64,000 nucleotides of DNA from Pseudomonas sp. MWU13-2105 (GTDB lineage: Bacteria; Pseudomonadota; Gammaproteobacteria; Pseudomonadales; Pseudomonadaceae). Location of the stretch: positions 1 through 64,000 of the forward strand of contig NZ_JALLIY010000023.1 of the NCBI RefSeq assembly GCF_023242315.1, given 5' to 3'. Shown here piece by piece: positions 36,597 through 46,437 of this stretch (within the stretch, counting starts at the first letter, position 1; every line of letters starts with the position of its first letter). The notes below the pieces were generated by a model, which was not told where the DNA came from, did not search any database, and saw only the letters and a list, made by a program, of their open reading frames with translations. The position numbers and the translations under genes were made by a program.

Positions 36597-37162
36597 ATGG
36601 GCGCCCTGAAACATCGATTAACAACTTTTTCAGGTGTTTACCGCGCGCCGCGGTGGGGCATCAACTGAACCGGTTTTTCGCCGGATTCTGTATCTGTTAA
36701 TCGTCGGGTAAGTGCTGATAATTGAAAGGGTCACTTACAGCTCAAGGAATGAGTTATGGTTCACTATCAGCTGCTGTATCGGAGTCGCGTTGTTTTTCGA
36801 AGTTTCAGGTCGCACCCTCCTGGACACAACGCCTGGAATATCTTGCCTTCAGGGCTCCGGGCGAAGACTGCCTCCTTATGTCATTAATCTCTTGTGGGTA
36901 GTTAATAGTTGTAGGTCATTGTAAGAATATTCCTAAGATATTTTTATTGGCACGCAGACTCCCAACGCTAACTGGCAATCAGTGACGTCGGTCGTGCTCG
37001 AAAGCTCTTGCCGTGGGTGTTTCAGGCCTGTGCAATACTTCGGGTGTTGCTTGTCCGCATCAGGGTTATATGGGACAGGCAATCTTCCGTCCGATCCGGT
37101 AACTGCCGGTAATGCGAGCGCTGTTTGCCCGACACTGAACCCAATCCAGGTGTATAAAGGCT
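36597..37162. other. 566 bp AT-richer intergenic region
   Basis: No gene is convincing here. The stretch around 36700-36960 is richer in A/T than its surroundings and likely carries the promoter of the PP-loop gene. Short open frames lack ribosome sites and family motifs. Confidence 0.5.
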
Positions 37163-38662
37163 ATGAGCTCCATTCATGAGCAGGCAATGAATTATGTTTA
37201 TCAGCAAGTGTTGCAGCGTCTGATGAGTTACTTCACGCGCGCTGAACGTATTGCTTTGCAGTTGTTGATTCAACGTCTGATCGTAGCGGCGGGCGGTATC
37301 GAGCGTATCGGTGAATTCAAGGTCATGGTGGCCCACGGCGGCGGCAAGGACAGCAGTTATACGCTGGCGTTCCTGCGGGCGGCGCAGTTGAGTATTGCCG
37401 GACGTTCGCCGGCGACCTTCAACCTGCGGGTCGCGACCTTGCGTCATGCCGGGGTCACCGCCACGGTCATGCACAATATCCATCGCAGCTACAGTGCCTT
37501 GTTCGTCTATGACGATCCCCGGGTCGAGTTGTTGATGGTGGACAACAAGCATGTCCGGCCTTTCAATCACCGCCTGCCGATGTCCGAACTCAACCGCGAG
37601 ATCAACCGCCGCAACCTGCTGATGAGCGGCCACCTGACCGCGGGCGATGGGCGCGCGACCTTCTGCAACGGCTGCTACCTGTCCATGGCCGATTTCTACG
37701 AGCGCTCCAGCGCCTGGGACAAAGGCGTCGATGCCCTGGTCAGCGGCGAATCACCGCGGGAGCAGAAACAGTACATGACCTGGTTGTTGCGGGCGACCGA
37801 GAAGTCGGAGCGGACCTGGGTCGGAGGGCGGGCGCTGGAGTTCGACGAGGCGCTGAAAACCTGCCACGACCTCGGCCTGGATTACTACCGCGAGCTGTAT
37901 GGCGAGGCCCTGGTCGAACCCGAGGGCCCGGCCATCAGTCGTTCCAGCCGGGCCACGGCGCCGATGCTGGTCAGTGTCTATGACCTGGTCGGTCGCGACC
38001 TAGAGGAGCGCTGGCCGTTGCTGACCGAGTTTCTCGGTTTCCAGTTCGATGACCTGGCCTTTCACTTCAGCGAGTCCGATTGTGCCAATCCCTTGTTGAT
38101 GGCGCATATGCGCGGTCTGCAGGCGCAGTACGTCAGGGGCTTGAGCTACGAGGCCGGGATCGGCGAGTACCTGCAATTGGCCGAAACCATGATGCGTCGC
38201 AAGCGCATGCCGGCGCGGCTGGTGGAGCAGGCCATGGGTGCCTATGACAGCGCGGAGAAAATCCTCGATCGACGGGCGCTGGCCAGTGCCTATGCACAGG
38301 AGGCCTTCAGCCTGAACGAAGCCCAACTGAGCTGCTTGCTGTTCGCACCCTTTGTCAATCGCGGCAACGGGCTGGAGGCGTTCCTGCGCAGTTGCCACCC
38401 CGGCATGCTCGTGGCCTTGCCGGACCTGCACAAGGCCCTCGCCGGGCAGGTCGTGCCCGAGCAGATCTGGCAATGGCTGGGCGAAGTCAGCGGGCTGACC
38501 CCGGCGTTGCTGGCGGATCTCTACTCCAAGGCCCAGGTGGACTTTTCCGGCGTCAGCTCGCTGATCGCCCGGGTCCGTGCCAGCGACCCGGACAAGCACC
38601 GCATCGACATCGTCAATCCCGACAACGGTGAAGTGTTCAAAGAAGTCTTGTCGGGACGTTAA
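37163..38662 (+). CDS. PP-loop ATPase-like protein
   Basis: 499 residues. The N-terminal third has the PP-loop of the adenine-nucleotide alpha-hydrolase fold, VMVAHGGGKDSSYT (GGGKDSS about 59-65), and a later TFCNGCYLS with a CxxC pair (C168, C171), followed by LVSGESPREQKQYMTWL. PP-loop enzymes adenylate a substrate, and those with CxxC often move sulfur (TtcA/NcsA type). The rest is helical and not recognised. The next gene, a MocR-type protein, begins 12 bp downstream, so the two are likely co-transcribed and may share a pathway. The substrate is unknown. Confidence 0.65.
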   Translation: MSSIHEQAMNYVYQQVLQRLMSYFTRAERIALQLLIQRLIVAAGGIERIGEFKVMVAHGGGKDSSYTLAFLRAAQLSIAGRSPATFNLRVATLRHAGVTATVMHNIHRSYSALFVYDDPRVELLMVDNKHVRPFNHRLPMSELNREINRRNLLMSGHLTAGDGRATFCNGCYLSMADFYERSSAWDKGVDALVSGESPREQKQYMTWLLRATEKSERTWVGGRALEFDEALKTCHDLGLDYYRELYGEALVEPEGPAISRSSRATAPMLVSVYDLVGRDLEERWPLLTEFLGFQFDDLAFHFSESDCANPLLMAHMRGLQAQYVRGLSYEAGIGEYLQLAETMMRRKRMPARLVEQAMGAYDSAEKILDRRALASAYAQEAFSLNEAQLSCLLFAPFVNRGNGLEAFLRSCHPGMLVALPDLHKALAGQVVPEQIWQWLGEVSGLTPALLADLYSKAQVDFSGVSSLIARVRASDPDKHRIDIVNPDNGEVFKEVLSGR

Positions 38663-38674
38663 AAAGGATTGGTA

Positions 38675-40147
38675 TTGATAGTTTCAGACATTCCCCAACC
38701 GGGTGCGGATCCGTCCGCCCCCCAGGACATGACTCAAGCGTCGCCCGACAAGGGCCGCAAACACTCGGATTTTGCCTACCAGGCGGTCTATCGTTATCTG
38801 GTCAGCCTGATCAACGAAGTCGAGACCGATGCCCGGGTCAAGCTGCCGTCCCTGCGCCAGTTGGCCGAGCGCCTGAATGTTTCGATCTCGACCATCCAGT
38901 ACGCTTATTCCCTGCTGGAAAAGGAGGGGCGGGTGTACTCGCTGGCCAAGTCGGGCTATTACGCGCTACCGGTTTCCGCGGCGTCGTTCGTCAGTGGCAG
39001 CGCCGATGTGCTGGAGCGCCTGTATGTGCATTCGCGGCGTCCCGGCACCCTGGTGCTGAGCAGTGATGAACCGGCATTGCTGCTGTCGCTGGACAATCCA
39101 CTGTTGTTGCTCGAGCGCGAGTTGGTACGCCAGTACCCGCGCCAGCAGGCGCCACAGTTCCAGCCCTTCGGCGAGTTGGAACTGCGTACCGCCCTGGCCG
39201 TGCGCTATACCACCTCGGCCCAGCGCTATTGGCATGCCGATGACGTCTACATTGGCGCGGACTTGCGCAGCGTGCTGGAAACCCTGATGGCCGCGCTGAG
39301 CCTGAAACAGGCGACGGTACTGGTGGAGTCGCCCTGCGACTGGGTGATCCTGCGTCTGCTGCAGGCCGGCGGGGTCAATATCGTCGAGGTGCCGCTGCTG
39401 GACGATGGCGGTTTTGACCTGGCGGCACTGGAGCACTTGCTGCAGACCCAGCCGGTCAAGCTGTTGCTGATGTCTTCCGGGCTCAGCGTGCCCCGTGGCA
39501 GCCTGATGCCTCTGGCGCAGCGCGAGCACTTGGCGCGGTTGCTCGAGCGTTTCGGCATCTGGTTGCTGGAAAACGACAGCCACGGCGAGTTCGCCTTCGA
39601 GCCCGGCGGCCCGCGGATGCGTGATCTGGTGGACCCTGATCGGCTGCTGGTGTTCGCCAGCTTCGAGCGGATCATGGGCGCCGAGGCACCTTTTGGTTAC
39701 CTGCTGTCCCGGCACCTGGGGGCGGAGCTGCAGCGGCATTTCCTGTTGCGCTCGTTCCGCATGTCGCCGACTCGGCAGAAGGCGATTGCCCGGCTCTACA
39801 GCAGCGGGCGGATCGACCAGCACCTGACGACCTTGCGCCGCCTGTTGCAGGAGCGCATGGCGCATATGAGCGGCCTGTTGCGCGAGCGCCTGGCCGACAG
39901 CCTGGCTTTCGTGCCGCCGCGGGGCGGGGCGACGGTATGGGCGCGGGCGACCCGGCCGGTGGACATGCGCAAGGTCTTCGAACGCTTGCTGGAGCAGAAA
40001 ATCGTCATCGCCCCCGGTGAGTTGTTCAGCCTCCACGGCCTGCATCAGCAGCACCTGCGCCTGTGCAGCAGCGCCAATGGCCACCGCCACCTGGACCAGG
40101 CCCTGGGCGTCCTGGCCGATGCCTTGCGCCTGGAGCAGCTCGACTGA
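38675..40147 (+). CDS. MocR-type GntR regulator with degenerate aminotransferase domain
   Basis: About 490 residues: GntR winged helix (KLPSLRQLAERLNVSISTIQ) followed by a fold-type I aminotransferase-like domain. In MocR proteins PLP is held by a Lys in an SFSK-like motif. Here the region reads VFASFERIMGAEAPFGYLL, so the Lys is Glu, and the usual EDDY is ENDS. It probably cannot bind PLP as an aldimine. A TTG at 38675 with AAAGGA 6 nt upstream is the best start; a TTG at 38669 abuts the ribosome site, and an ATG at 38729 is a further option. It may control the upstream PP-loop gene. Confidence 0.75.
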   Translation: MIVSDIPQPGADPSAPQDMTQASPDKGRKHSDFAYQAVYRYLVSLINEVETDARVKLPSLRQLAERLNVSISTIQYAYSLLEKEGRVYSLAKSGYYALPVSAASFVSGSADVLERLYVHSRRPGTLVLSSDEPALLLSLDNPLLLLERELVRQYPRQQAPQFQPFGELELRTALAVRYTTSAQRYWHADDVYIGADLRSVLETLMAALSLKQATVLVESPCDWVILRLLQAGGVNIVEVPLLDDGGFDLAALEHLLQTQPVKLLLMSSGLSVPRGSLMPLAQREHLARLLERFGIWLLENDSHGEFAFEPGGPRMRDLVDPDRLLVFASFERIMGAEAPFGYLLSRHLGAELQRHFLLRSFRMSPTRQKAIARLYSSGRIDQHLTTLRRLLQERMAHMSGLLRERLADSLAFVPPRGGATVWARATRPVDMRKVFERLLEQKIVIAPGELFSLHGLHQQHLRLCSSANGHRHLDQALGVLADALRLEQLD

Positions 40148-40239
40148 GACGCCCTTTGTCCGTTTGTATTTGCCAGGGGCGGGATGGCCTGTTATCTGTA
40201 TGCATAACCAGCATTCGATAACCTTGGTCCTTCCTGCCC

Positions 40240-41889
40240 GTGACAACCCAGCCCCTCGACGATCCGTTCTATTACCTGAACAACTTCCAGCAAGTGCTCG
40301 ACTGGTTGGCCGAGCGTTATGCCGATCTTCTGGATGCGCGGGAACAGGCCTTTATCAACGATTTCTCGTGCTTGCCCAAGGCCTCCCGGGCCTTGCTGGT
40401 CAGAATGGTGATGCGCAAGGGCGAGCACTTTCGTGCCGGCAAGCTGAACTATGCCGAAATCGGCGATCCCGAGTCGGCGGCGGCGCCGCTGCTGGCGCTG
40501 GGCTGGCTGCGCGATGAGGCGCCGCTGAGCCTGGCGCAGTTGTTCGCTGTCCTGCAAAAGGCCGAGGTGCTGCACGGCTTCAAGGCCGATATCATCCAGG
40601 CCAAGGCGAACAAGCCCGAGTTGTATGCGCAATTGGCCCGGCGCTTCGACGAGAGCCGGTCATTCGCCCAATGGTGCCCGGGGATTCCCGAGTCGCTGTA
40701 CAGCCTGCAGGTGATGCCACTGTGCGACCGCCTGCGCTTGATGTTTTTCGGCAACCTGTACCAGGACTGGTCCGAGTTCGTGCTGGCGGACCTGGGTATC
40801 TTCACCTACGAAAAGGTCGAGTTCGGCAGCTCATCCCGCGGTCTGCGCAGCCGCGCCGACCTCGACGGCTACCTGCATCTGCACGCCGCTCGCGAAGCCC
40901 TCGAGGCCGGCGAGGAACCGCGCCTGATACAGCAACAGGTCAAGCAATTGGACACCGACAACCCCTGGCTGGAACGCCGCCGGGACAAGCTGTTGTTCCA
41001 GCTCGGGCAACAGAGCGAACGTTTGCAGGACTGGTCCGGCGCGCTGGCGATCTATAGCGCTTGCAGCCACCCGCCAGCGCGCCTGCGGCGGATCCGCGTG
41101 CTTGAGCGCCTGGACGAGTTCCAACCGGCCATGGACCTGGCATTGCAGGCGCGGGAGGCCCCGCACAGTGCCGAAGAACAGCAGCAGCTGTTACGCATCC
41201 TGCCGCGGCTGCGGCGCAAGCTCGGGCTGCCGGCCATTGCCCCGAGCACGCCGCTGACCGTTACCCGACTGGACCTGGTGCTGGTCAACGATTCGGCGCT
41301 GTCGGTCGAGGAAAGTGTTGCCCGGCACCTGCACGAGCCGCAGGCGCCGGTGCACTACGTGGAAAATACCCTGATCAACTCGCTGTTCGGCCTGTTGTGC
41401 TGGCCGGCGATCTTCGCGCCGCTGCCGGGGGCATTTTTCCACCCGTTCCAGAGCGGTCCGGCGGACCTGCATGACGAGGGCTTTTACAGCCGTCGCGCCG
41501 GGCTGTTCGCCGAATGCCTGGCACAGTTGGAGGATGGCCGTTACCAGCACGGCATTCGCAGCACCTTCAGCGCCAAATGGGGCCTGCAATCGCCCTTTGT
41601 GTTCTGGAACGTGCTGACCCCTGAGTTGCTGGAGCAGGCCCTCGACTGCCTGCCCGCCGAACATCTGAAACGCTGGTTCGAACGCCTGCTGCAGGATATC
41701 CGCGCCAACCGTGCCGGCATGCCTGACCTGATCCAGTTCCGGCCGGCCGAAAAAAGCTACCGGATGATCGAAGTCAAAGGCCCCGGCGACCGCTTGCAGG
41801 ACAACCAACTGCGCTGGCTGGAGTTCTGCCGGCAGCACCAGATGCCGGTTGCCGTCTGCTATGTGCAATGGGCGGCGGAGGCGCCTTGA
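40240..41889 (+). CDS. FAN1-type structure-specific nuclease (VRR-NUC)
   Basis: 549 residues. The C-terminal VRR-NUC domain shows GMPDLIQFRP followed by YRMIEVKGPGDRLQDNQLRW, the PD...ExK core of FAN1 nucleases. The N-terminal part (YYLNNFQQVLDWLAERYADL, VRMVMRKGEHFRAGKLNYAE) is the DNA-binding SAP-like region and a TPR-like part lies between. Bacterial FAN1 cuts 5' flaps and helps unhook interstrand cross-links. The GTG start has no clear ribosome site. It overlaps the following helicase gene, forming a repair operon. Confidence 0.85.
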   Translation: MTTQPLDDPFYYLNNFQQVLDWLAERYADLLDAREQAFINDFSCLPKASRALLVRMVMRKGEHFRAGKLNYAEIGDPESAAAPLLALGWLRDEAPLSLAQLFAVLQKAEVLHGFKADIIQAKANKPELYAQLARRFDESRSFAQWCPGIPESLYSLQVMPLCDRLRLMFFGNLYQDWSEFVLADLGIFTYEKVEFGSSSRGLRSRADLDGYLHLHAAREALEAGEEPRLIQQQVKQLDTDNPWLERRRDKLLFQLGQQSERLQDWSGALAIYSACSHPPARLRRIRVLERLDEFQPAMDLALQAREAPHSAEEQQQLLRILPRLRRKLGLPAIAPSTPLTVTRLDLVLVNDSALSVEESVARHLHEPQAPVHYVENTLINSLFGLLCWPAIFAPLPGAFFHPFQSGPADLHDEGFYSRRAGLFAECLAQLEDGRYQHGIRSTFSAKWGLQSPFVFWNVLTPELLEQALDCLPAEHLKRWFERLLQDIRANRAGMPDLIQFRPAEKSYRMIEVKGPGDRLQDNQLRWLEFCRQHQMPVAVCYVQWAAEAP

Positions 41890-44135
41890 CCTACCGTGTT
41901 GCCGTGCGCGCCCTGTGCGAGTTCACCGCCAAGGTCGGCGACCTGGATCTGCGCTTCACGCCGTCGCCCAGCGCCCAGGAGGGCATGCTCGGGCATCGCA
42001 CCGTGGCGTCACGGCGAGGCGAGGGGTATCAGGCCGAGTTGCCGGTGGAGGGCCATTACCGTCAGCTCAAGGTCCAGGGCCGGGCGGATGGCTATGATCC
42101 GCGGCAAAACCTGCTCGAAGAAATCAAGACCTACCGGGGTGACCTTGCCGCGCAGCCGGCCAATCACCGGCAACTGCACTGGGCCCAGGCGCGGATCTAT
42201 GCCTGGCTGGTCTGCCAGCAGTTACAGCTGGCGGAGGTGAACCTGGCGCTGGTCTACTTTGATATCGTCAGCGAAAAAGAAACCGTGCTGCGGGATACCT
42301 GGAGTGCCGCGCAGCTTGAAGCCTTCTTCACGCAGCAGTGCGAACGTTTCCTGCATTGGGCCGAGCAGGAGGCCGGCCATCGCCGGGCCCGCGACCAAGC
42401 CGCTCGGGATCTGGTCTTTCCCCACGAGGTTTTCCGTCCCGGCCAACGGACCCTGGCCGAGACGGTGTACAAGGCCGTCAGCACCGGGCGTTGTCTGATG
42501 GCCCAGGCGCCTACCGGGATCGGCAAGACCCTTGGCACGCTGTTCCCGATGCTCAAGGCGCTGGCACCGCAGCAACTGGACAAGGTGTTTTTCCTCACCG
42601 CCAAGACCCCGGGCCGGCAGTTGGCCCTGGACGCGGCGCAGGTCCTCTACCGGCGCTCCCCCGAGTTGCCGCTGCGGGTGCTGGAACTGGTCGCCAGGGA
42701 CAAAGCCTGCGAGCATCCGGACAAGGCCTGTCACGGCGAGGCTTGCCCCTTGGCCCGGGGCTTTTACGACCGTCTTCCCGTGGCGCGGCAGGCTGCGGTC
42801 GGCGTGCCCTTGCTCAACCAGCAGGCGCTACGGGGCATAGCCCTGGCCCATGACATCTGCCCCTATTACCTGAGTCAGGAAATGGCCCGCTGGAGCGATT
42901 GGGTGGTCGCCGACTACAACTACTACTTCGACTTCAGTGCGCTGTTGTTCGGGCTGGCCCAGGCCAACCAGTGGCGGGTGGCGACACTGGTGGACGAGGC
43001 CCATAACCTGGTGGAGCGGGGGCGCCAGATGTACAGCGCGAGCCTCGATCAGCAGCTACTGAACAGCGTCCGGCGCAACCTGCCCGAGCCCTTGAAAAAG
43101 TCGTTCCAGCGCTTGAATCGTGAGTGGAATGCCCTGCACAAGGAGCAGATCAGCCCTTATCAGGCCTATGCGCAGGCGCCCGGCAAACTGCTGAATGCCA
43201 TTGGCTTGTGCGTGTCGGCCATCGGCGACTACCTCAATGAACACCCGCAAGGCGTCGATGGTGAGCTCCAGGGCTTCTACTTCGAGCTGCTGCAGTTCTC
43301 CCGGGTGGGGGAGCTGTTCGACGAGCATTTTCTGTTCGACATCAGCCTGCGTGAGAGCGGCCAGCGGCGCAGCTCGCAGCTATGCCTGCGCAATGTGGTG
43401 CCGGCCGGCTTCCTGCGTCCGCGGCTGACGGCGGCGCGCAGCAGCGTGCTGTTTTCCGCGACCCTCAGTCCGCGGCACTACTACGCCGACTTGCTCGGCC
43501 TGCCGGCGGACACCGCGTGGATCGATGTCGAATCGCCGTTCAAGCGCGAACAACTGGACTTGCGGATCATCAGCCGGATTTCCACCCGTTACGTCCATCG
43601 CCAGGCGTCACTGGTGCCCATCGTCGAACTGCTGGCCGAACAGTTCGGCCAACGCCCCGGCAACTACCTGGCGTTTTTCAGCAGCTTTGATTATTTGCAG
43701 CAGGTGGCGCGGCTGCTGGCCGAGACCCATCCGGATATCCCGCTCTGGCAGCAATCGCGGCGCATGGAGGAAGGCCAGCGCCAGGCCTTTCTCGCGCAGT
43801 TCAGCGAACATAGCCAGGGGATTGGCTTCGCGGTCCTCGGCGGGGCCTTTGGCGAGGGCATTGACTTGCCCGGCCAACGGCTGATCGGCGCATTTATCGC
43901 GACCCTGGGACTGCCACAGTTGAACCCGGTCAATGAACAGATCAAGCAACGCATGGCCGTCCTGTTCGGCGCCGGGTACGACTACACCTACCTGTATCCC
44001 GGTGTGCAGAAGGTCGTGCAGGCGGCCGGCCGGGTGATTCGCAGCGAGCAGGATCGTGGCGTGGTGATGTTGATCGACGATCGTTTTGCCGAGGCCAAGG
44101 TCCGGCAGTTACTGCCGCGCTGGTGGCAGGCCTGA
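41886..44135 (+). CDS. DinG/XPD-like DNA helicase with N-terminal nuclease-like domain
   Basis: About 750 residues. The helicase part has Walker A APTGIGKT, DEAH in LVDEAHNLVERGRQ, and four Cys between them (CEHPDKAC, CHGEAC, and DICPYY) consistent with an XPD-type Fe-S cluster. Before it, GRADGYDPRQNLLEEIKTYR matches a PD-(D/E)XK core (Asp, then E-x-K). The TTG at 41886 gives a TTGA overlap with fan1 and the expected N-terminus TYRVAVRALCEF; an ATG at 41868 is the alternative. Likely a helicase-nuclease for DNA repair working with FAN1. Confidence 0.83.
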   Translation: MTYRVAVRALCEFTAKVGDLDLRFTPSPSAQEGMLGHRTVASRRGEGYQAELPVEGHYRQLKVQGRADGYDPRQNLLEEIKTYRGDLAAQPANHRQLHWAQARIYAWLVCQQLQLAEVNLALVYFDIVSEKETVLRDTWSAAQLEAFFTQQCERFLHWAEQEAGHRRARDQAARDLVFPHEVFRPGQRTLAETVYKAVSTGRCLMAQAPTGIGKTLGTLFPMLKALAPQQLDKVFFLTAKTPGRQLALDAAQVLYRRSPELPLRVLELVARDKACEHPDKACHGEACPLARGFYDRLPVARQAAVGVPLLNQQALRGIALAHDICPYYLSQEMARWSDWVVADYNYYFDFSALLFGLAQANQWRVATLVDEAHNLVERGRQMYSASLDQQLLNSVRRNLPEPLKKSFQRLNREWNALHKEQISPYQAYAQAPGKLLNAIGLCVSAIGDYLNEHPQGVDGELQGFYFELLQFSRVGELFDEHFLFDISLRESGQRRSSQLCLRNVVPAGFLRPRLTAARSSVLFSATLSPRHYYADLLGLPADTAWIDVESPFKREQLDLRIISRISTRYVHRQASLVPIVELLAEQFGQRPGNYLAFFSSFDYLQQVARLLAETHPDIPLWQQSRRMEEGQRQAFLAQFSEHSQGIGFAVLGGAFGEGIDLPGQRLIGAFIATLGLPQLNPVNEQIKQRMAVLFGAGYDYTYLYPGVQKVVQAAGRVIRSEQDRGVVMLIDDRFAEAKVRQLLPRWWQA

Positions 44136-44214
44136 TAGCCGCGTCGCAGCTCCGCCAGAGGGCGCAAACAGGTCGCCAACGCGCCTTGCACGTTCGGTGT
44201 CATGCGGGTGATCT

Positions 44215-44781
44215 CTAGAGGGCCAGATGACTGGTCGAAGGTGCCGCGAGGGCGATTTTTTGCCAGGCGTGCAAACCCGTGAGGGTGTAGATGTCGAAGA
44301 TCCTTCGAAACCAGACCGTGTACTTTTCCGGTTCGGCGGCAATGCACCCCGGAATGTCGGACAGTGGCAGCCAGGCCCAGGCCAGGGCTTCATCGGGGTT
44401 GGCTACGGGAGGGGTGTCGCTGGTGCCGACGAACAGATGGTCGAATTCATGCTCGATCAGGTCGTTCGAAACCTGTTCCCGATAGAGCAGGGAGGCGACC
44501 TTCTTCAGGGGGCAGGTCAGGCCCATTTCTTCGAACAGGCGCCGTTGTGCGGCGGCGTGGGTCTGTTCGCCCTGGCGCGGATGGCCACAGCAGCTGTTGG
44601 TCCACAGGCCTTGCGAGTGGTATTTGCCAAGGGCGCGTTGTTGCAGCAGCAAACGGCCTTGCTCGTCGAAAATGAAGATCGAGAACGCCCGATGTCGCAG
44701 GCCCTGTTGATGGATGAACAGCTTGTGCGCGCTGCCGGTTTCGCAATCGTCCTCATCCACCAGAATGAGGGTTTCTTCCAT
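44215..44781 (-). CDS. idi: isopentenyl-diphosphate delta-isomerase, type I
   Basis: 188 residues, Nudix-type fold. Catalytic Cys lies in TNSCCGHPRQGE and the metal/acid residues in IEHEFDHLFVG, both hallmarks of type I IDI, which interconverts isopentenyl and dimethylallyl diphosphate. Length is normal for the family. Pseudomonads make both isomers by the MEP route, so IDI adjusts their ratio. It stands alone, convergent with the helicase gene; no isoprenoid genes are beside it. Confidence 0.92.
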   Translation of the reverse strand: MEETLILVDEDDCETGSAHKLFIHQQGLRHRAFSIFIFDEQGRLLLQQRALGKYHSQGLWTNSCCGHPRQGEQTHAAAQRRLFEEMGLTCPLKKVASLLYREQVSNDLIEHEFDHLFVGTSDTPPVANPDEALAWAWLPLSDIPGCIAAEPEKYTVWFRRIFDIYTLTGLHAWQKIALAAPSTSHLAL

Positions 44782-45175
44782 GACTCGGACTCCGTGGTGT
44801 CGTTGTCACTGTACAGCACTGCAGAGCAGAATACGTTGAGAGGAACTCAGGTTTTCTTGAGTGGCATGGGGAGACGATAGATCGCGTCAGCCCAAGCGCA
44901 AGGGGCGACAGACATTCTGCTTGGCCGTTCGTCTAAAGCCGGCGGGTGCGCCTGGGAGGTTCACGGCAGGTCGTTTGGCGGCGCGCAGGGTGGTGGGGCG
45001 GAGTCGATTTCTTGCGCTCGGGCCCGAGCCCTGATGAAAGGGGCAAGACATTGAAGCACTCGATAAACCTCAGCTAGACTGGGCTAGGCTTCAAGCTCGT
45101 TCAGCTACGCAGAAGTCGTTTTCATGATACCGGCATTAATACGCTAACTACTGAACCTCGGGCAAGGAGCTCTGG
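44782..45175. other. 394 bp intergenic region, divergent promoters
   Basis: It separates idi from the divergent effector-like gene and should carry both promoters. AAGGAG, about 7 nt before the ATG at 45176, is a strong ribosome site for the right-hand gene. I see no further gene. Confidence 0.45.
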
Positions 45176-46156
45176 ATGACTGTTTATGCCGACAGAAAAC
45201 AGGAAAGCAATAAACAGTTAGTCGCTCCTCAAACAGCAGAACGTGCCAAGTCAGCTTATCAGCTTGTAGACAATCGTCCGGCAGCCATTGCGCAGAAAAC
45301 GCTGTGGCAAGGAGTCGCAGACAATAGCCAACGGGTCGAACAGTTGGTTTCCCGGGAGTTGGCAGATAATCGTAGCCCAGCCCGGCCGACGTCTCAGTTG
45401 TCGATACCGGCGAATCAAGCCCCTATTCAACGAGCCGTCTCTAGAAGCGGCACCTACACTGCAGCCGCCGCCCTTCGGACGGCGGCACAAACCCAACAGA
45501 TAAACGCTGCCTGGAGCGCCCTGGATGGATTGGTCCCCCAGGCTGTTCAGGATGCGACTACCGGAGTGCAAGCGGCCCCTGCCAACCGAACACATTCGCA
45601 GAATGCATATGCAGCGAATCAAACCCCTGCGCTATGGGGGATGTGCGTAGAGGAACAACTCAACAACTTGGTCGGCGCTACATGGGATCAGCAAGTCAAT
45701 CTCGGCGGTGCAAGGCCCGACTATGGTCAGGTGTTTGGCGGAATTCAAACATATGCTGATTTAACCACGGCGGCGCAGGCCGGCCCGGTTGGAAACCATA
45801 TCACTGGAAAGCTTACCGCCATCAACCTGAACCCCGGGCTCGCCGTGGCTGCCGATATCACCTATGGTGGAGCACAAGGACAAGTTGCGCAGCTCCCGCA
45901 ATGGCGAGAGGATACATTCGGTGCCCGTCAAAGACATAGGGCCTCTTCTGCCGGCAATGGTGACGCCGAATACAACCCCTGGGCAAATGATAATCCAGTT
46001 CCGAGCATGGAGCAGGTTTGGCAGTGGACCCAGGCGGAGTGTGCTACCTACGTGGCATCGGTTAATCGAGAAATACCGATTGAACAATTCAACTCAGAGT
46101 CGGAATCCGATATGGATATCGAATCGGATGCCGACTCAGGGAATGAAGAAGCCTAG
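45176..46156 (+). CDS. putative secreted effector/toxin (eCIS-type N-terminus)
   Basis: 326 residues. The N-terminus has YQLVDNRPAAIAQK and ADNSQRVEQL, a motif common at the start of cargo proteins of contractile injection systems and DUF4157-type toxins. The C-terminal part reads WGMCVEEQLNNLV, then GGARPDYGQVFGG and YADLTTAAQAGPVGNHITGK. The RPD ... DLTT ... Q order resembles a nuclease-like toxin core. It ends with an acidic tail (SESESDMDIESDADSGNEEA). No signal peptide and no immunity gene next door. Stand-alone and less GC-rich than its neighbours, suggesting recent gain. Function is inference. Confidence 0.5.
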   Translation: MTVYADRKQESNKQLVAPQTAERAKSAYQLVDNRPAAIAQKTLWQGVADNSQRVEQLVSRELADNRSPARPTSQLSIPANQAPIQRAVSRSGTYTAAAALRTAAQTQQINAAWSALDGLVPQAVQDATTGVQAAPANRTHSQNAYAANQTPALWGMCVEEQLNNLVGATWDQQVNLGGARPDYGQVFGGIQTYADLTTAAQAGPVGNHITGKLTAINLNPGLAVAADITYGGAQGQVAQLPQWREDTFGARQRHRASSAGNGDAEYNPWANDNPVPSMEQVWQWTQAECATYVASVNREIPIEQFNSESESDMDIESDADSGNEEA

Positions 46157-46437
46157 GGAGATGATGCAGTCAATAGTATCCGCAGGCGGATGGCGGTTTT
46201 TTCCATCGTGTAACAGCGCAGCTACTCCTCCTCAGGCCGCACAGTCCGCCAGGCGTGTACTTGCACTTCTCCATTTCGCTCGTCATTTCCTTAACTGACA
46301 AGAGTTTCACCATCCCCATCCCCCGCAGAAAGCTGTTGTTCAGGTTCATGGGCGCAACCTCGATAGCAGACTAATCTTCAACGGCATAGGGCCAATGGCC
46401 ATTGCCGCTGCGGAAGCGGACCCCTGGGGATAGATGA

